Source: Chlorohelix sp037138995
GTDB taxonomy: Bacteria; Chloroflexota; Chloroflexia; Chloroheliales; Chloroheliaceae
Reading direction: 5' to 3'
Length of the DNA stretch: 64,000 nucleotides
Assembly: GCF_037138995.1 (NCBI RefSeq)
Contig: NZ_JBAXHI010000006.1
Coordinates: 1 to 64,000 of the forward strand
Part shown: positions 28,199 to 37,198 of the stretch, one piece after another
Layout: the number at the start of each line of letters is the position of its first letter
Position numbering within the stretch: position 1 is the stretch's first letter
Program-made: the position numbers and the translations under genes
The notes under the pieces: generated by a model
Database searches by the model: none
The model's input: only the letters and a program-made list of their open reading frames with translations
What the model was told of the DNA's origin: nothing

Positions 28199-28227
28199 GT
28201 GACAACTTGAGGAAGTCTCATTATAAT
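28199..28227 (+). promoter_or_regulatory. glgB: glgB promoter
   Basis: GTGACA (28199-28204), an exact 17-bp spacer, and a perfect TATAAT (28222-28227), 53 bp before the ATG. The rest of the 348-bp gap (27932-28279) is AT-rich and shows no gene or strong structure. Confidence 0.65.
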
Positions 28228-28279
28228 AAGAGAATTATTCTCGAAAAATTCCAAATTAACCCAAACCGGAGAAAATTAG

Positions 28280-30229
28280 ATGGCAGAAATTAAAGAACAG
28301 GATGCAAAACTCCTTTCTGGTTCTATCCTGACAGATTTTGATATGCAGCTTATTGGTGAGGGTAATTTCTTCAAAAGTTACGAGAAATTCGGCTCTCATA
28401 TTATTGAGCGTGACGGGGTAAAAGGGGTCAATTTCCTAGTATGGGCGCCTAATGCCGATTGGGTAGCAGTCATTGGAGACTTCAACAATTGGGATAGAAC
28501 TAAACACCATATGCACAAGCATGAGCCACAAGGGGTTTGGGAACTTTTCATTCCGGGAATTGGCGCAGGAGAAAAGTATAAATATGGGATTCAGTCTCGC
28601 TTCAACGGCTTTTATGTCCAGAAATGCGATCCTTACGGCTTTTTCAGCGAAATGCGCCCTAAAACTGCCTCGATAGTATTTGAGCTTGCTAACTATGAGT
28701 GGCAAGATCAGGAATGGGTTAATCAAGGACGCGCTAAACATAATAATATTTACAAGCCTGTATCCATCTATGAGTTGCAGCTTGGTTCGTGGAGGCGGCG
28801 TTGGAATAGTGCTAGTCACGATGAAAGCTACCTAACCTACCGCGAACTGGCAGAGCAATTGGTAGAATATGTTGTTGAAATGGGCTTTACCCATATCGAA
28901 ATTATGCCCATTACCGAACATCCTTTTGACGGCTCATGGGGATACCAGACCACCGGGTATTATGCTGTAACCAGCCGTTTTGGCAACCCGCATGATTTTA
29001 TGTATCTGGTGGACAAATGTCACCAGCATAACATTGGCGTTATCCTTGACTGGGTTCCGGCACACTTTCCCAAAGATTCTATCGGTTTAGGCTATTTTGA
29101 CGGTACACATCTATACGAACATTCCGACCCACGTCAGGGCGAACATACCGAATGGGGTACACTTATTTTTAACTACGGGCGAAATGAAGTTCGCAATTTC
29201 TTGCTTTCCAATGCCCTATTCTGGTTAGGCAAATATCATATTGATGGGCTAAGAGTGGATGCGGTAGCTTCCATGTTATATCTGGATTACGCTCGCAATC
29301 CGGGTGAATGGATACCCAACCGCTATGGCGGACGAGAAAACCTTGAAGCTATTGACTTCATTAAACGTTTTAATGAACGGGTACACCTTGAGTTTCCAAA
29401 TACCCTGACCTGTGCTGAAGAGTCAACCGATTGGCCTATGGTTTCTTGGCCCACCTACGCGGGAGGGCTGGGTTTTGACCTGAAGTGGAATATGGGCTGG
29501 ATGCATGATATGCTCGAATATATGAAGAACGAAACCATATATCGCCGTTATCACCATAATAGCCTAACTTTCTCATTGATGTATGCCTTCAGTGAAAATT
29601 TTATCCTGCCGCTGTCGCATGATGAGGTAGTACACCTTAAACGCTCTTTGCTGGATAAAATGCCCGGCGACATGTGGCAAAAATTTGCTAACCTACGCGC
29701 TTTTTACGGGTATATGTTCACCCACCCCGGTAAAAAACTGCTCTTTATGGGGGGCGAATTTGGACAATGGAAGGAATGGAACGAACGGGAAGCGTTGCAA
29801 TGGGAATTGCTTCAATATGATACTCATGCCGGATTGTCAAATTTTGTGAAGGATTTGTTACGCCTTTATCGGAACGAACCCGCGCTATATGAGGTTGATA
29901 CAAGTTGGGAAGGCTTCCAGTGGCTGGAATCGGGCGATGTGGATAATAGCATCATTGCTTTCTTACGCCGCGCTAAAGACCCGAATGATGAGTTAGTCAT
30001 TGCTTGCAACCTTACGCCAGTGCCACGACAGGGCTATCGTATTGGAGTGCCAAAACCCGGTTATTACCAAGAAATTTTGAATAGTGATTCGGAAAACTAC
30101 TGGGGTAGTAACATGGGAAATGGCGGAGGATTAACAAGTGAAAATGTGGCATGGGGTGGGCATTATCACTCAGTAAGGCTTACTTTGCCGCCACTAAGTA
30201 CAATCATTTTGCGAAGTCCTAGACCATAA
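28280..30229 (+). CDS. glgB: 1,4-alpha-glucan branching enzyme
   Basis: 649 residues, a GH13 enzyme that makes alpha-1,6 branches in glycogen. A CBM48-type domain (about residues 30-135; VWAPNADWVAVIGDFNNW) precedes the catalytic barrel (about 180-540) and an all-beta C-terminal domain. The catalytic residues can be placed: Asp327 in GLRVDAV, Glu380 in CAEEST and Asp448 in LSHDEV. The length is at the short end of the family, consistent with the absence of an extra N-terminal module. GGAG precedes the ATG by 8 bases. No other glycogen gene is adjacent. A hairpin follows at 30243-30271. Confidence 0.95.
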   Translation: MAEIKEQDAKLLSGSILTDFDMQLIGEGNFFKSYEKFGSHIIERDGVKGVNFLVWAPNADWVAVIGDFNNWDRTKHHMHKHEPQGVWELFIPGIGAGEKYKYGIQSRFNGFYVQKCDPYGFFSEMRPKTASIVFELANYEWQDQEWVNQGRAKHNNIYKPVSIYELQLGSWRRRWNSASHDESYLTYRELAEQLVEYVVEMGFTHIEIMPITEHPFDGSWGYQTTGYYAVTSRFGNPHDFMYLVDKCHQHNIGVILDWVPAHFPKDSIGLGYFDGTHLYEHSDPRQGEHTEWGTLIFNYGRNEVRNFLLSNALFWLGKYHIDGLRVDAVASMLYLDYARNPGEWIPNRYGGRENLEAIDFIKRFNERVHLEFPNTLTCAEESTDWPMVSWPTYAGGLGFDLKWNMGWMHDMLEYMKNETIYRRYHHNSLTFSLMYAFSENFILPLSHDEVVHLKRSLLDKMPGDMWQKFANLRAFYGYMFTHPGKKLLFMGGEFGQWKEWNEREALQWELLQYDTHAGLSNFVKDLLRLYRNEPALYEVDTSWEGFQWLESGDVDNSIIAFLRRAKDPNDELVIACNLTPVPRQGYRIGVPKPGYYQEILNSDSENYWGSNMGNGGGLTSENVAWGGHYHSVRLTLPPLSTIILRSPRP

Positions 30230-30242
30230 GGCAGCAGCAGAT

Positions 30243-30271
30243 ATAGTGAGGGTGGTAGTTGCCCTCACTAT
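30243..30271 (+). terminator. Hairpin between glgB and the RuBisCO-like gene
   Basis: ATAGTGAGGG (30243-30252) pairs exactly with CCCTCACTAT (30262-30271) around a 9-base loop. No T-run follows, so it may attenuate rather than terminate, leaving some read-through to the downstream gene. Confidence 0.5.
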
Positions 30272-30321
30272 CTGTACATTTCCCATTATAAATTTAATTC
30301 CAACTGAGCGGGAAGAAATTC

Positions 30322-31497
30322 ATGAATGAAGCGTTAAAAAGAAAAGAATCTGATGAGAGATTTTCAGTTACATACCAAATAACCGTATATGACAATCGCA
30401 GCATCGAAGAACATGCCAGAGATATTACGGTCGAACAGAGCGTAGAAATCCCCCACGACTGCATCCCAGATGAAATTCATGAGCGTGGCATTGTTGGCTG
30501 GATTGAGTCGATTGAGCCAATTCTGAACACTCAAAATCAGTATGATGTGGTTATCAGTTATCGCAGCGATAACACCGCTTTTTCAATACCTCAGTTTTTA
30601 AATGTGATTTACGGCAACATTTCGCTTAAAAAAGGCATCAAGATTATCAAACTTGACCTAACCCCAGCTTTACTCGATGTTTTTGGTGGTCCCGCCTATG
30701 GCATTGAGGGGATACGTAACCTGACCGGCACATACAAACGCCCTCTTGCTTGTACCGCGCTTAAACCGCTAGGACTTTCCACAACCCAACTTGCCAAAAT
30801 GGCAGGCGAGTATGCCAGCGGTGGTTTGGATATAATCAAGGAAGATCACGGCATGGCAGATATGGCATACCATCGCTTCGTTGAGCGCGTGCCACGCTTT
30901 CAAGAAGCTGTTACAGAAGCAAATGCCAAGACCGGGGGCAATACTCTTTTCTTCCCCATGATTTCGGGCGGGTTTGATGAAATTGAACAGCAAGTTGCGC
31001 TGGCAAAAAGCCTTGATATAAAAGGGATTCTAGTTGCGCCCTTGTTAGTAGGCGTGGATACTGTCAGAGCTTTGGCGCGTAAGTACAAACTGGCAATAAT
31101 GACTCACCCCAGTTTTACCGGCACACACTTTCATGACCCCGCACATGGAATGACCCCGGCTGTTTTGCTCGGCACAATCTTTCGGCTTATCGGAGCAGAC
31201 ATTTCAATTTTCATAAATTCTGGCGGTAGGTTCGCGGTTACAGAAGAAGAATGCCAAGACTTAGCAACCGCTTTGCGCGGTACGTTGGGTCATATCAAAC
31301 CGTCTTTTCCATGTCCCGGCGGTGGAATGAGGCTCGACCGTATCGAAGCAATGGCGCAATCGTTTGGGCAGGATACGGTGATGCTAATTGGTGGAGCGTT
31401 AATGCAACATTCCAGAGATTTGGAAAAAAGTGCCTCACTATTTATGGAGGGTATCCGGCAACATTTTGGTGAGGAACGCAGAGCAGTTGCCCACTAG
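30322..31497 (+). CDS. RuBisCO-like protein (form IV)
   Basis: 391 residues in the RuBisCO large-chain superfamily: an N-terminal alpha/beta domain (about 1-130) and a TIM barrel. Key positions show it is not a carboxylase of ribulose bisphosphate. Lys148 (equivalent to K175) is kept in LKPLGLS but K177 is Leu. The carbamylation motif KDDE reads K173-E-D-H176, keeping Lys and one Asp but losing Glu204. H294-R295 reads H262-P263. The loop-6 Lys is absent (SGGRFAV). The phosphate-binding CPGGG and IGGA loops remain. Such proteins act as enolases, isomerases or decarboxylases, for example in methionine salvage or apionate breakdown; the EQSVE segment near residue 38 recalls the latter group, but only by eye. 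A cupin gene follows 10 bp downstream. Confidence 0.88.
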   Translation: MNEALKRKESDERFSVTYQITVYDNRSIEEHARDITVEQSVEIPHDCIPDEIHERGIVGWIESIEPILNTQNQYDVVISYRSDNTAFSIPQFLNVIYGNISLKKGIKIIKLDLTPALLDVFGGPAYGIEGIRNLTGTYKRPLACTALKPLGLSTTQLAKMAGEYASGGLDIIKEDHGMADMAYHRFVERVPRFQEAVTEANAKTGGNTLFFPMISGGFDEIEQQVALAKSLDIKGILVAPLLVGVDTVRALARKYKLAIMTHPSFTGTHFHDPAHGMTPAVLLGTIFRLIGADISIFINSGGRFAVTEEECQDLATALRGTLGHIKPSFPCPGGGMRLDRIEAMAQSFGQDTVMLIGGALMQHSRDLEKSASLFMEGIRQHFGEERRAVAH

Positions 31498-31507
31498 ATT
31501 TGAGGTA

Positions 31508-31963
31508 ATGAATCAAGCTATGAATCAGGTAAAACATTGGCAAGATGGATTTAAATGGGAGTCTGTTCCGATTCTTAAATATAAGGAAGAAGACTCTCAT
31601 TTCAAGAATATCACCCGTCAGGTTCTATTTGAAGGCGACCCGCTGCTTCCGGTACAGTGGCGCTATTTTGAAATTGATTCAGAAGGGAACTCAACCCTCG
31701 AACGCCACGAACATATTCATGTGGTAATGATTATTCGCGGTAGCGGCAACGCGCTACTAGGTAATCAAATAGTTGAGCTTAATTGTTTTGATGTTTTGCA
31801 AATCCCCTCATATACTTGGCACCAATTCCGCGCCACCAACAATGAGCCTCTCGGCTTTCTCTGCCTAGTCAACAAAGAGCGTGACAAGCCACAACTGCCC
31901 AATGCCGAAAATCTGGAAGAATTGCGTAGTGACCCACAAATAGCCGAATTTATTCGGGTATAA
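31508..31963 (+). CDS. Small single-domain cupin protein
   Basis: 151 residues from the ATG at 31508, which follows GAGG and begins 10 bp after the RuBisCO-like stop. An ATG at 31520 is an alternative with more usual spacing; an earlier frame from 31430 would overlap the upstream gene heavily. The cupin fold shows motif 1 as RHEHIH...RGSGNALLG and motif 2 as PSYTWHQF. The metal-binding His pair and the last His are present, but the usual Glu of motif 1 is not, so metal binding may be altered. The tight pairing with the RuBisCO-like gene suggests a shared pathway, perhaps as an isomerase or sensor. A perfect hairpin follows. Confidence 0.8.
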   Translation: MNQAMNQVKHWQDGFKWESVPILKYKEEDSHFKNITRQVLFEGDPLLPVQWRYFEIDSEGNSTLERHEHIHVVMIIRGSGNALLGNQIVELNCFDVLQIPSYTWHQFRATNNEPLGFLCLVNKERDKPQLPNAENLEELRSDPQIAEFIRV

Positions 31964-31997
31964 CCCCTCAAACGATTCCTTTCAGTGATGTTTTCAG

Positions 31998-32019
31998 ACA
32001 AGGGGCTTAAGCCCCTTGT
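31998..32019 (+). terminator. Perfect 22-bp palindromic terminator
   Basis: ACAAGGGGCTT/AAGCCCCTTGT, a perfect inverted repeat 35 bp after the cupin stop codon, with only a short T-rich tail. It closes the RuBisCO-like/cupin unit. Confidence 0.65.
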
Positions 32020-32064
32020 TTCAAATCTAGGTTCTTTTTTACAGTTTCAAGGGGAAGTCCTGAG

Positions 32065-32097
32065 AAAAAAAAAGTCCTTCTCATAAGTGAGAAGGAC
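32065..32097 (-). terminator. Terminator of the peptide-binding lipoprotein gene
   Basis: Minus strand: GTCCTTCTCA/TGAGAAGGAC stem (32097-32074) with a 4-base loop, followed by a run of nine T (32073-32065). A classic rho-independent terminator. Confidence 0.9.
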
Positions 32098-32126
32098 ATT
32101 GAAAATAGGAAGGTAGATGCCTTAAA

Positions 32127-33953
32127 TCATGATGGTTTTATCTGCATGTATTTAAGCTTCATCGGACCTTGCGCGTTATAGCCCCAATTTTGAATTGTGG
32201 GTCTAATTAAGCGCGGCTCAACGGCGTTATACATTGGTATATAGGCTACATCACTCTGAAGTACCTGTTCCGCTTGATAATAAAGTTCGTAACGCTGGCT
32301 GCTATCACTAGCGCTATTAGCCTTTGTAACTAGCTCATCGTATTGCGGATTCTTGTAACCACTAGAGTTGCCGCTAGAAGTGCTAAAGAAAGCCGACTCG
32401 TAGAAGGTTTGCGGGTCAGGATAGTTTGCCTCCCAGTTGCCACGGTAAAGTAGGAACTCATGATTTTGATCGCGACGCTGAACAAATTCCTTCAAGGTAG
32501 CTACAAGGTTCACTTTCAGTTCCACCCCAAAAGCGGTTTTTAACTGCTGTTGGATATTCTCCATCATCACCTTATTAGCGTTGCGGTCACCGCTATTTAC
32601 CAGACCGCCACTCAGTCCACCGTTACCCCAGTTATTAATTTCTTGCTCTAGAGTTTTAATCTTCTCAGGCGTATCATAACCGGCATCTTTAAACAGTTGC
32701 TTGGCTTTATCCAGATTATAGGCGAAATTATTCATTTCGTGATAACCCGGAAAACCTTTAGGCAGCAAACTGGTGGCAGAGAACGCGCTACCGCTAAGAG
32801 CGCCTTGCGTAATCAGGGTCAAATCCAGCGAGTAGGCAAAAGCCTGACGCAATTTGAGGTTGCGGCTGAAAACGTTATCCCCTGACAAATTGAAAGCCAG
32901 CCAAGTGGTACGTGCCAACGGCACCTGCACATAGGCATCCTTGTATTTAGGGTCTTTAGGAGCGGTTTGCATGTCCGCCAAAGGCACACCCACTTCATCC
33001 AATTCACCGTTATCATACTTGAGCTTGGAGGTGGTAGCATCCTTGATAACATCAATAGTAACCGCGCTTACACTAGGTTTCGGGTTGCCGCTGTAAAACG
33101 GATTTGGCTCTAACCGAATGGTCGTATCGCGCTTCCAATCCTTAAGCAAGAACGGTCCATTGCTTACAACGGTTTCGGCGCTCATAAAGGACTTGTTAGG
33201 CTCACCGATTTTGGCAGGGTTTGCCTCAATGACCTTGCGATTGACCGGATAAAAGCCCGGTAAAGTGCTTTGAGTCAGGAAGTAAGTGCCGGGCTTCTTC
33301 AAAGTTATTTCGATGGTGTAATCATCTACCGCTTTAAAGCCTGAAACCGTCAGAGCAGTTCTGGTAGCTTCATCTTTCTGGTTCCAAACCGTGTCAAAAC
33401 CATCTACCAAGCTGAAAGCGCTACCAGCAGTAGCGGTTAAGCCACTCCGGGCAACTCTGTTCCAGCTATAGATAAAATCTGTAGCATTAAGCGGGTCGCC
33501 ATTGCTAAATTTCAGGTCTTTTCTCAATTTGAAGGTATATACCTTGCCGTCCGCCGAAACAGTCGGAAGAGCTTCAGCAGAAGCCGGTATGACTTTCATT
33601 TGAGGGTTGAGTTCGAGCAACCCTTCAAAAAGATTATCAGCAAGTTGGCTACCAATTGCATCGGTGAGAGTAACATAGGCAGGGTCAAGGGTCAGAGGCT
33701 CGCCCGTTTTTGCCCAGTGAAACACTGTCGGTTTGGCATTGGCAACTGTGGTAGCAGCCGCAGTGGTAGCTGTGACAGCCGTAGTTGTTGCAGTATTACC
33801 ACTGGTAGTCGCAGCAGCAATCGTCTTCGCAACAGTAGTACCCGCTGCCGTTGTGTTTGTTGTAACGGTAGCGGTACTATCACCGCAAGCATAAAGTAAC
33901 GTGGTCAGCAGTAGCACGCTTAACATAAGTAGCGCTACGCGCTTATCTTTCAT
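32127..33953 (-). CDS. Peptide ABC transporter substrate-binding lipoprotein (OppA-like)
   Basis: About 608 residues. The N-terminus is a lipoprotein signal with lipobox LLYAC (Cys near residue 23). A Thr/Ala/Val-rich linker of about 50 residues then leads to a family 5 extracellular solute-binding domain (motifs LDPAYVTLTDA and YTFKLRKDLKFSNGD), which binds oligopeptides, nickel or similar ligands. GGAGG is seven bases before the ATG at 33953; another ATG at 33956 is adjacent, and the longer frame to 33989 runs through the ribosome site. No permease or ATPase gene is near, so it is an orphan binding protein or serves a distant transporter. A strong terminator follows. Confidence 0.9.
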   Translation of the reverse strand: MKDKRVALLMLSVLLLTTLLYACGDSTATVTTNTTAAGTTVAKTIAAATTSGNTATTTAVTATTAAATTVANAKPTVFHWAKTGEPLTLDPAYVTLTDAIGSQLADNLFEGLLELNPQMKVIPASAEALPTVSADGKVYTFKLRKDLKFSNGDPLNATDFIYSWNRVARSGLTATAGSAFSLVDGFDTVWNQKDEATRTALTVSGFKAVDDYTIEITLKKPGTYFLTQSTLPGFYPVNRKVIEANPAKIGEPNKSFMSAETVVSNGPFLLKDWKRDTTIRLEPNPFYSGNPKPSVSAVTIDVIKDATTSKLKYDNGELDEVGVPLADMQTAPKDPKYKDAYVQVPLARTTWLAFNLSGDNVFSRNLKLRQAFAYSLDLTLITQGALSGSAFSATSLLPKGFPGYHEMNNFAYNLDKAKQLFKDAGYDTPEKIKTLEQEINNWGNGGLSGGLVNSGDRNANKVMMENIQQQLKTAFGVELKVNLVATLKEFVQRRDQNHEFLLYRGNWEANYPDPQTFYESAFFSTSSGNSSGYKNPQYDELVTKANSASDSSQRYELYYQAEQVLQSDVAYIPMYNAVEPRLIRPTIQNWGYNAQGPMKLKYMQIKPS

Positions 33954-34050
33954 CATGTCTCCTCCAAGGGTACAGCGCTTTGGTTTCAAATTTCTATTTA
34001 AATCCCCCTACCAATAAAGCGGAAGAATTAAATTTCAACGTAATTAAAGG

Positions 34051-35427
34051 CTAGAGATTTGATACCAGCCTAGAGGCAAGCGCCTGTTTTGCGCTCTCGC
34101 GCCCGGTTCTAATACAATCAGGTATCCCGCCGCCCTCGAAATCAGCCCCTGCTAGAACCAACCAAGGTGGGCAAGTAGCCTTGATGCTGGCAACTTTATC
34201 CAAGTGACCAACTTCATATTGAGGGTTAGCATTTATCCAACGGAATACTCTAGAAATAACCGGAATAGCTTCAATTCCCAAAAGTTTCTTCAATTCGGTA
34301 AGCGCCAGAGTAATCAACTCTTCATCAGAGCGTGTGACCAATTCAGGGCTGCGATGCCCACCCACAAATACCCTTAAAAGGGCATAGCCTTCTGGGGCGC
34401 GTCCGGCAAATTTGGTACTACTCCAAGTGCTGGCGCGTAGTGGCGTAGGGTCATCCCCTGCTACTACAAAGCCGTAGCTATCCAATGGTCGCGCTAATTC
34501 AGCTTCTTTAAAGCCCATTGAAATAGTGGCGCTGCTTACAGTTCTGATTCGGTGTAACTCTTGCGCTAATTGAGGAGCAGAGTCATCCAGCATTTCCCGC
34601 AAGTATATTGAGGGTATAGTAGCTACAACCGCACTGGCTTTATAAGCTTCACCACTGTCAGTATATACAGTACCTTCTGCATCAATCCGCGTTACTCTTT
34701 GCCCGGTGCGAATTTCTCCGGTTAGCTTCGCCTTGATTTCTTCAATCAATTCCCCCATACCGTTACGCATTGAAACAAATATGCTTTTAGGCACGCCGGG
34801 TTTAGCAGGGGGCGGGGGAGGCGCATTTCGATGACCTGCAATCAGGCTACCGTATTTTTTCTCCATTTGAAGGTAATTCGGGAAAGTTGCCTCCATACTC
34901 ATAGTAGCAGGGTTGCCGGTGTAAATACCGCCAAGCATAGGGTCGGCGAAAACCACAAGCGCCTCTTCACCAAATCGGCGATTTACAAAAGAGGCAAGCG
35001 TTTCATCCCCTTCCTCCTTTCGAGGCGGTACGTTTACCTCATTCAGCATTCGCACTTTTGCATCTTCGGAAATGACATCAGATTCTCGCAAGCCTTGCTC
35101 ATCGAGTGGCACAATCAGGCGTAACCCGCGCGGAATATCGTGTAGTTTGCCATCTCTGACAATGTAGGTGCTTTTGGTGGTAGGATTCGTGCCGATAATC
35201 TTATCGCCCAAACCCATTTCCAGACACAATTGCACCCCTGCCGGCTTATAGGTAACGAATGAGTCCGCGCCGCCTTCGATGATAAAACCATCCACCCGTT
35301 CGGTTGCTATTTTGCCGCCAAGCTTATTGGATGCTTCGAGCAACACATAATCAATACCCTGTTGCTGTAATTCCCAAGCAGCAGCCAACCCTGTAATACC
35401 ACCACCGATTATCACGACACGATTCAC
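34051..35427 (-). CDS. hemY: Protoporphyrinogen oxidase (oxygen-dependent type)
   Basis: 458 residues, an FAD enzyme that oxidises protoporphyrinogen IX to protoporphyrin IX, the branch point for heme and bacteriochlorophyll. The N-terminal dinucleotide motif GGGITGLAAAWEL (from residue 8) and the FAD-family ASNKLGGKI segment are clear; ADPMLGGIYTGNP and the C-terminal AGADFEGGGIPDC are typical of HemY (also called HemG or PPOX). It feeds the substrate of BchH encoded at 18832-22830. It depends on O2 in known members, although some work with other acceptors, so its presence in an anaerobic phototroph would be worth noting. It is transcribed away from the radical SAM gene. Confidence 0.9.
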   Translation of the reverse strand: MNRVVIIGGGITGLAAAWELQQQGIDYVLLEASNKLGGKIATERVDGFIIEGGADSFVTYKPAGVQLCLEMGLGDKIIGTNPTTKSTYIVRDGKLHDIPRGLRLIVPLDEQGLRESDVISEDAKVRMLNEVNVPPRKEEGDETLASFVNRRFGEEALVVFADPMLGGIYTGNPATMSMEATFPNYLQMEKKYGSLIAGHRNAPPPPPAKPGVPKSIFVSMRNGMGELIEEIKAKLTGEIRTGQRVTRIDAEGTVYTDSGEAYKASAVVATIPSIYLREMLDDSAPQLAQELHRIRTVSSATISMGFKEAELARPLDSYGFVVAGDDPTPLRASTWSSTKFAGRAPEGYALLRVFVGGHRSPELVTRSDEELITLALTELKKLLGIEAIPVISRVFRWINANPQYEVGHLDKVASIKATCPPWLVLAGADFEGGGIPDCIRTGRESAKQALASRLVSNL

Positions 35428-35739
35428 TCGCCCTATCCCCCTTTGCTTAACTACCAGAAAAATGGCACTACAAACCTAAATGCGCTGAATAGCGCAGCCT
35501 GATTCTATTACCAAAATATATTAATAGCTGAGATTTAATGCAGCAAGAATGGCTCTATATGTTAACAATATGATACTTGTAGGTGGTAAAGTAGTAGGTA
35601 GTACAGACTACAGCGAAATTTATTTCTGGCTAAAGTAAACAAGATTAAACCTTTTTACTCAGATTTTACCAGTGTGGGTCAACTCCTCTCCCTTCTCAGA
35701 GAGAGGAGTCAAATTCGCCACTACCTGCCAGATATAGAA
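35428..35739. other. Intergenic region with a hairpin
   Basis: 312 bp between the start of hemY and the end of the radical SAM gene, mostly AT-rich. ACTCCTCTC (35682-35690) pairs with GAGAGGAGT (35701-35709), a stem that may end transcription of the radical SAM gene, although no T-run follows. No gene is visible. Confidence 0.5.
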
Positions 35740-36969
35740 TTAGCCTTTGGCTACTGCCAATTCTAGTTCTTTAATCTCATCTGCAAAGGGGAAGCTGCCC
35801 GGTTCGTACACACAGAATGGTTCTTCCGAAAGCACATCACCGGTCATAGCATAGGAGCGGGAGCGGGAGCCGCCACAAACAAACTTGAATTCGCATTCGC
35901 CACAGCGACCTTTTAACTGACCTTTATCGCGCAGCGATTGGAAAAGAGGACTCTCACGGTAAATTTCTACCAGAGATTTCTCACGTACATTCCCACCGAC
36001 AACCGGTAGATAACCGCTTGGATATACATCCCCTCGCAGGTTAATGAACACGAACCCATCACCTGAGTTGATGTGCATAGGAGTGCGGCGGATATGGTCC
36101 CCCGGATCGGGCTGCGGGGTGTTCTTGGTCACTTCCGCTAAGCCAGCTTTTAGCTTGCGGTAGGTGTCATTGAGCGGCAAATAATCTTCCGGCGCTAAAC
36201 CACGCGCTTCAAGCGCAGCACGCTGTAGCACTACACGTTTGTACTGATGACCTTCGGTAGTTTTCGCGCTGATATACTTGGAGGCATCATAGAGGAAGTT
36301 CATCACCGCTTCGTAATCTTCAGGAGAGATTTCGTCTTCTGAGATTGCGCGACCCATCGGTACAAGGAAGAAAAGGCTCCAAGTCATCGCGCCTAACTCC
36401 CGTACCAAGGCGAACAAAGCCGGCAAATCATCAAGGTTATAGCGAGTCACAGTAGAATTGACCTGCAATTTTAAGCCAATCTTGCGGGCGTTTTTCCAGC
36501 CATTGATAACCCAGTCATAAGAGCCTTGAACTTGGCGGAATTCATCATGAATCTCGGCAGTCGAACCATCAAGGCTGAGGGAAATTGCTCTCGCGCCGGA
36601 TTCTTTTAACTTAACAAGGTTGTCAATGTTTAACAACGGTGTGCCGGAAGGTGATACACCAACCGGAAGACCCTTGGCAGTGGCATATTTGGTCAGTTCA
36701 AAAATGTCCTCACGTTTAAAGGGGTCGCCGCCTGTAAATACAACCAGGGGGCGTGGCGTGCCGAAGCTCTCAATTTGATCAATTAAGCGGCATCCATCTT
36801 CAAAAGTAAGAGCAAGAGGATCATTATGGTCTGGGCGGGCTTCGGCACGGCAATGTTTACAAGCTAAATCGCAGGCTTGAGTTGTTTCCCAGATAACCAT
36901 GAAGGGTCGCTCTTTTAAATCATAGGCAGGTTGACGTATTAAATTGGCAGGTTGGCGTATTGGATGCAT
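35740..36969 (-). CDS. Radical SAM/SPASM protein, AhbD/NirJ-like
   Basis: 409 residues from the ATG at 36969 (AGAGGGG eight bases upstream; the GTG at 36987 lies in that site). The radical SAM [4Fe-4S] motif is C33-x3-C37-x2-C40. GGDPF marks the SAM-binding strand. The C-terminal SPASM region has CGECEFKFVCGG and a later Cys, for auxiliary clusters. This arrangement is found in heme-modifying enzymes (AhbD, NirJ) and in peptide-modifying maturases; the TIGR04053-type family also fits. The neighbouring protoporphyrinogen oxidase supports a tetrapyrrole role, but this is inference. The N-terminus has a small tandem duplication (RQPANLIRQPAYD). Confidence 0.8.
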   Translation of the reverse strand: MHPIRQPANLIRQPAYDLKERPFMVIWETTQACDLACKHCRAEARPDHNDPLALTFEDGCRLIDQIESFGTPRPLVVFTGGDPFKREDIFELTKYATAKGLPVGVSPSGTPLLNIDNLVKLKESGARAISLSLDGSTAEIHDEFRQVQGSYDWVINGWKNARKIGLKLQVNSTVTRYNLDDLPALFALVRELGAMTWSLFFLVPMGRAISEDEISPEDYEAVMNFLYDASKYISAKTTEGHQYKRVVLQRAALEARGLAPEDYLPLNDTYRKLKAGLAEVTKNTPQPDPGDHIRRTPMHINSGDGFVFINLRGDVYPSGYLPVVGGNVREKSLVEIYRESPLFQSLRDKGQLKGRCGECEFKFVCGGSRSRSYAMTGDVLSEEPFCVYEPGSFPFADEIKELELAVAKG

Positions 36970-37032
36970 CACGAAAACCCCTCTCACATATTATAATAAT
37001 TTTGTGGTATTAAACACGACAGCCAAGTAAGT

Positions 37033-37092
37033 GGTAAGTAAAAACGTGTTACACTTTTTTTAACATATCTATGTCAACAGGTAAGTAAAAAC
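37033..37092 (-). promoter_or_regulatory. Promoter with flanking 13-bp direct repeats
   Basis: Minus strand: TTGACA (37077-37072), an 18-bp spacer, TGTAAC (37053-37048), serving the radical SAM gene. GTTTTTACTTACC occurs at 37092-37080, directly before the -35, and again at 37045-37033, just after the -10. The repeats sit 47 bp apart centre to centre, so a regulator bound to both could control or loop the promoter. Confidence 0.5.
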
Positions 37093-37140
37093 TGGTAAAT
37101 CTCAGGTAAAAAATTCAGAGTCTAAACTACTTTTCGAGAC

Positions 37141-37173
37141 AATAAAAAAACCGCTATATTTTACACATAGCGG
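37141..37173 (-). terminator. glmS: Terminator of glmS
   Basis: Minus strand: CCGCTAT/ATAGCGG stem (37173-37151) followed by a T-rich run TTTTTTTATT (37150-37141), 25 bp beyond the glmS stop. Confidence 0.85.
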
Positions 37174-37198
37174 CGTACAGGCTTTTTATTATAGGCTC

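Noticed and set aside
28436..28819. Minus-strand frame opposite glgB
   Set aside because: It lies within the conserved CBM48 and linker of glgB; no independent support.
30322..31497. Functional carbon-fixing RuBisCO
   Set aside because: The carbamate-site Glu, the K177 and loop-6 Lys equivalents and the Arg after His294 are replaced, so it is form IV.
36969..36987. GTG start of the radical SAM gene at 36987
   Set aside because: It overlaps the AGAGGGG ribosome site used by the ATG at 36969.
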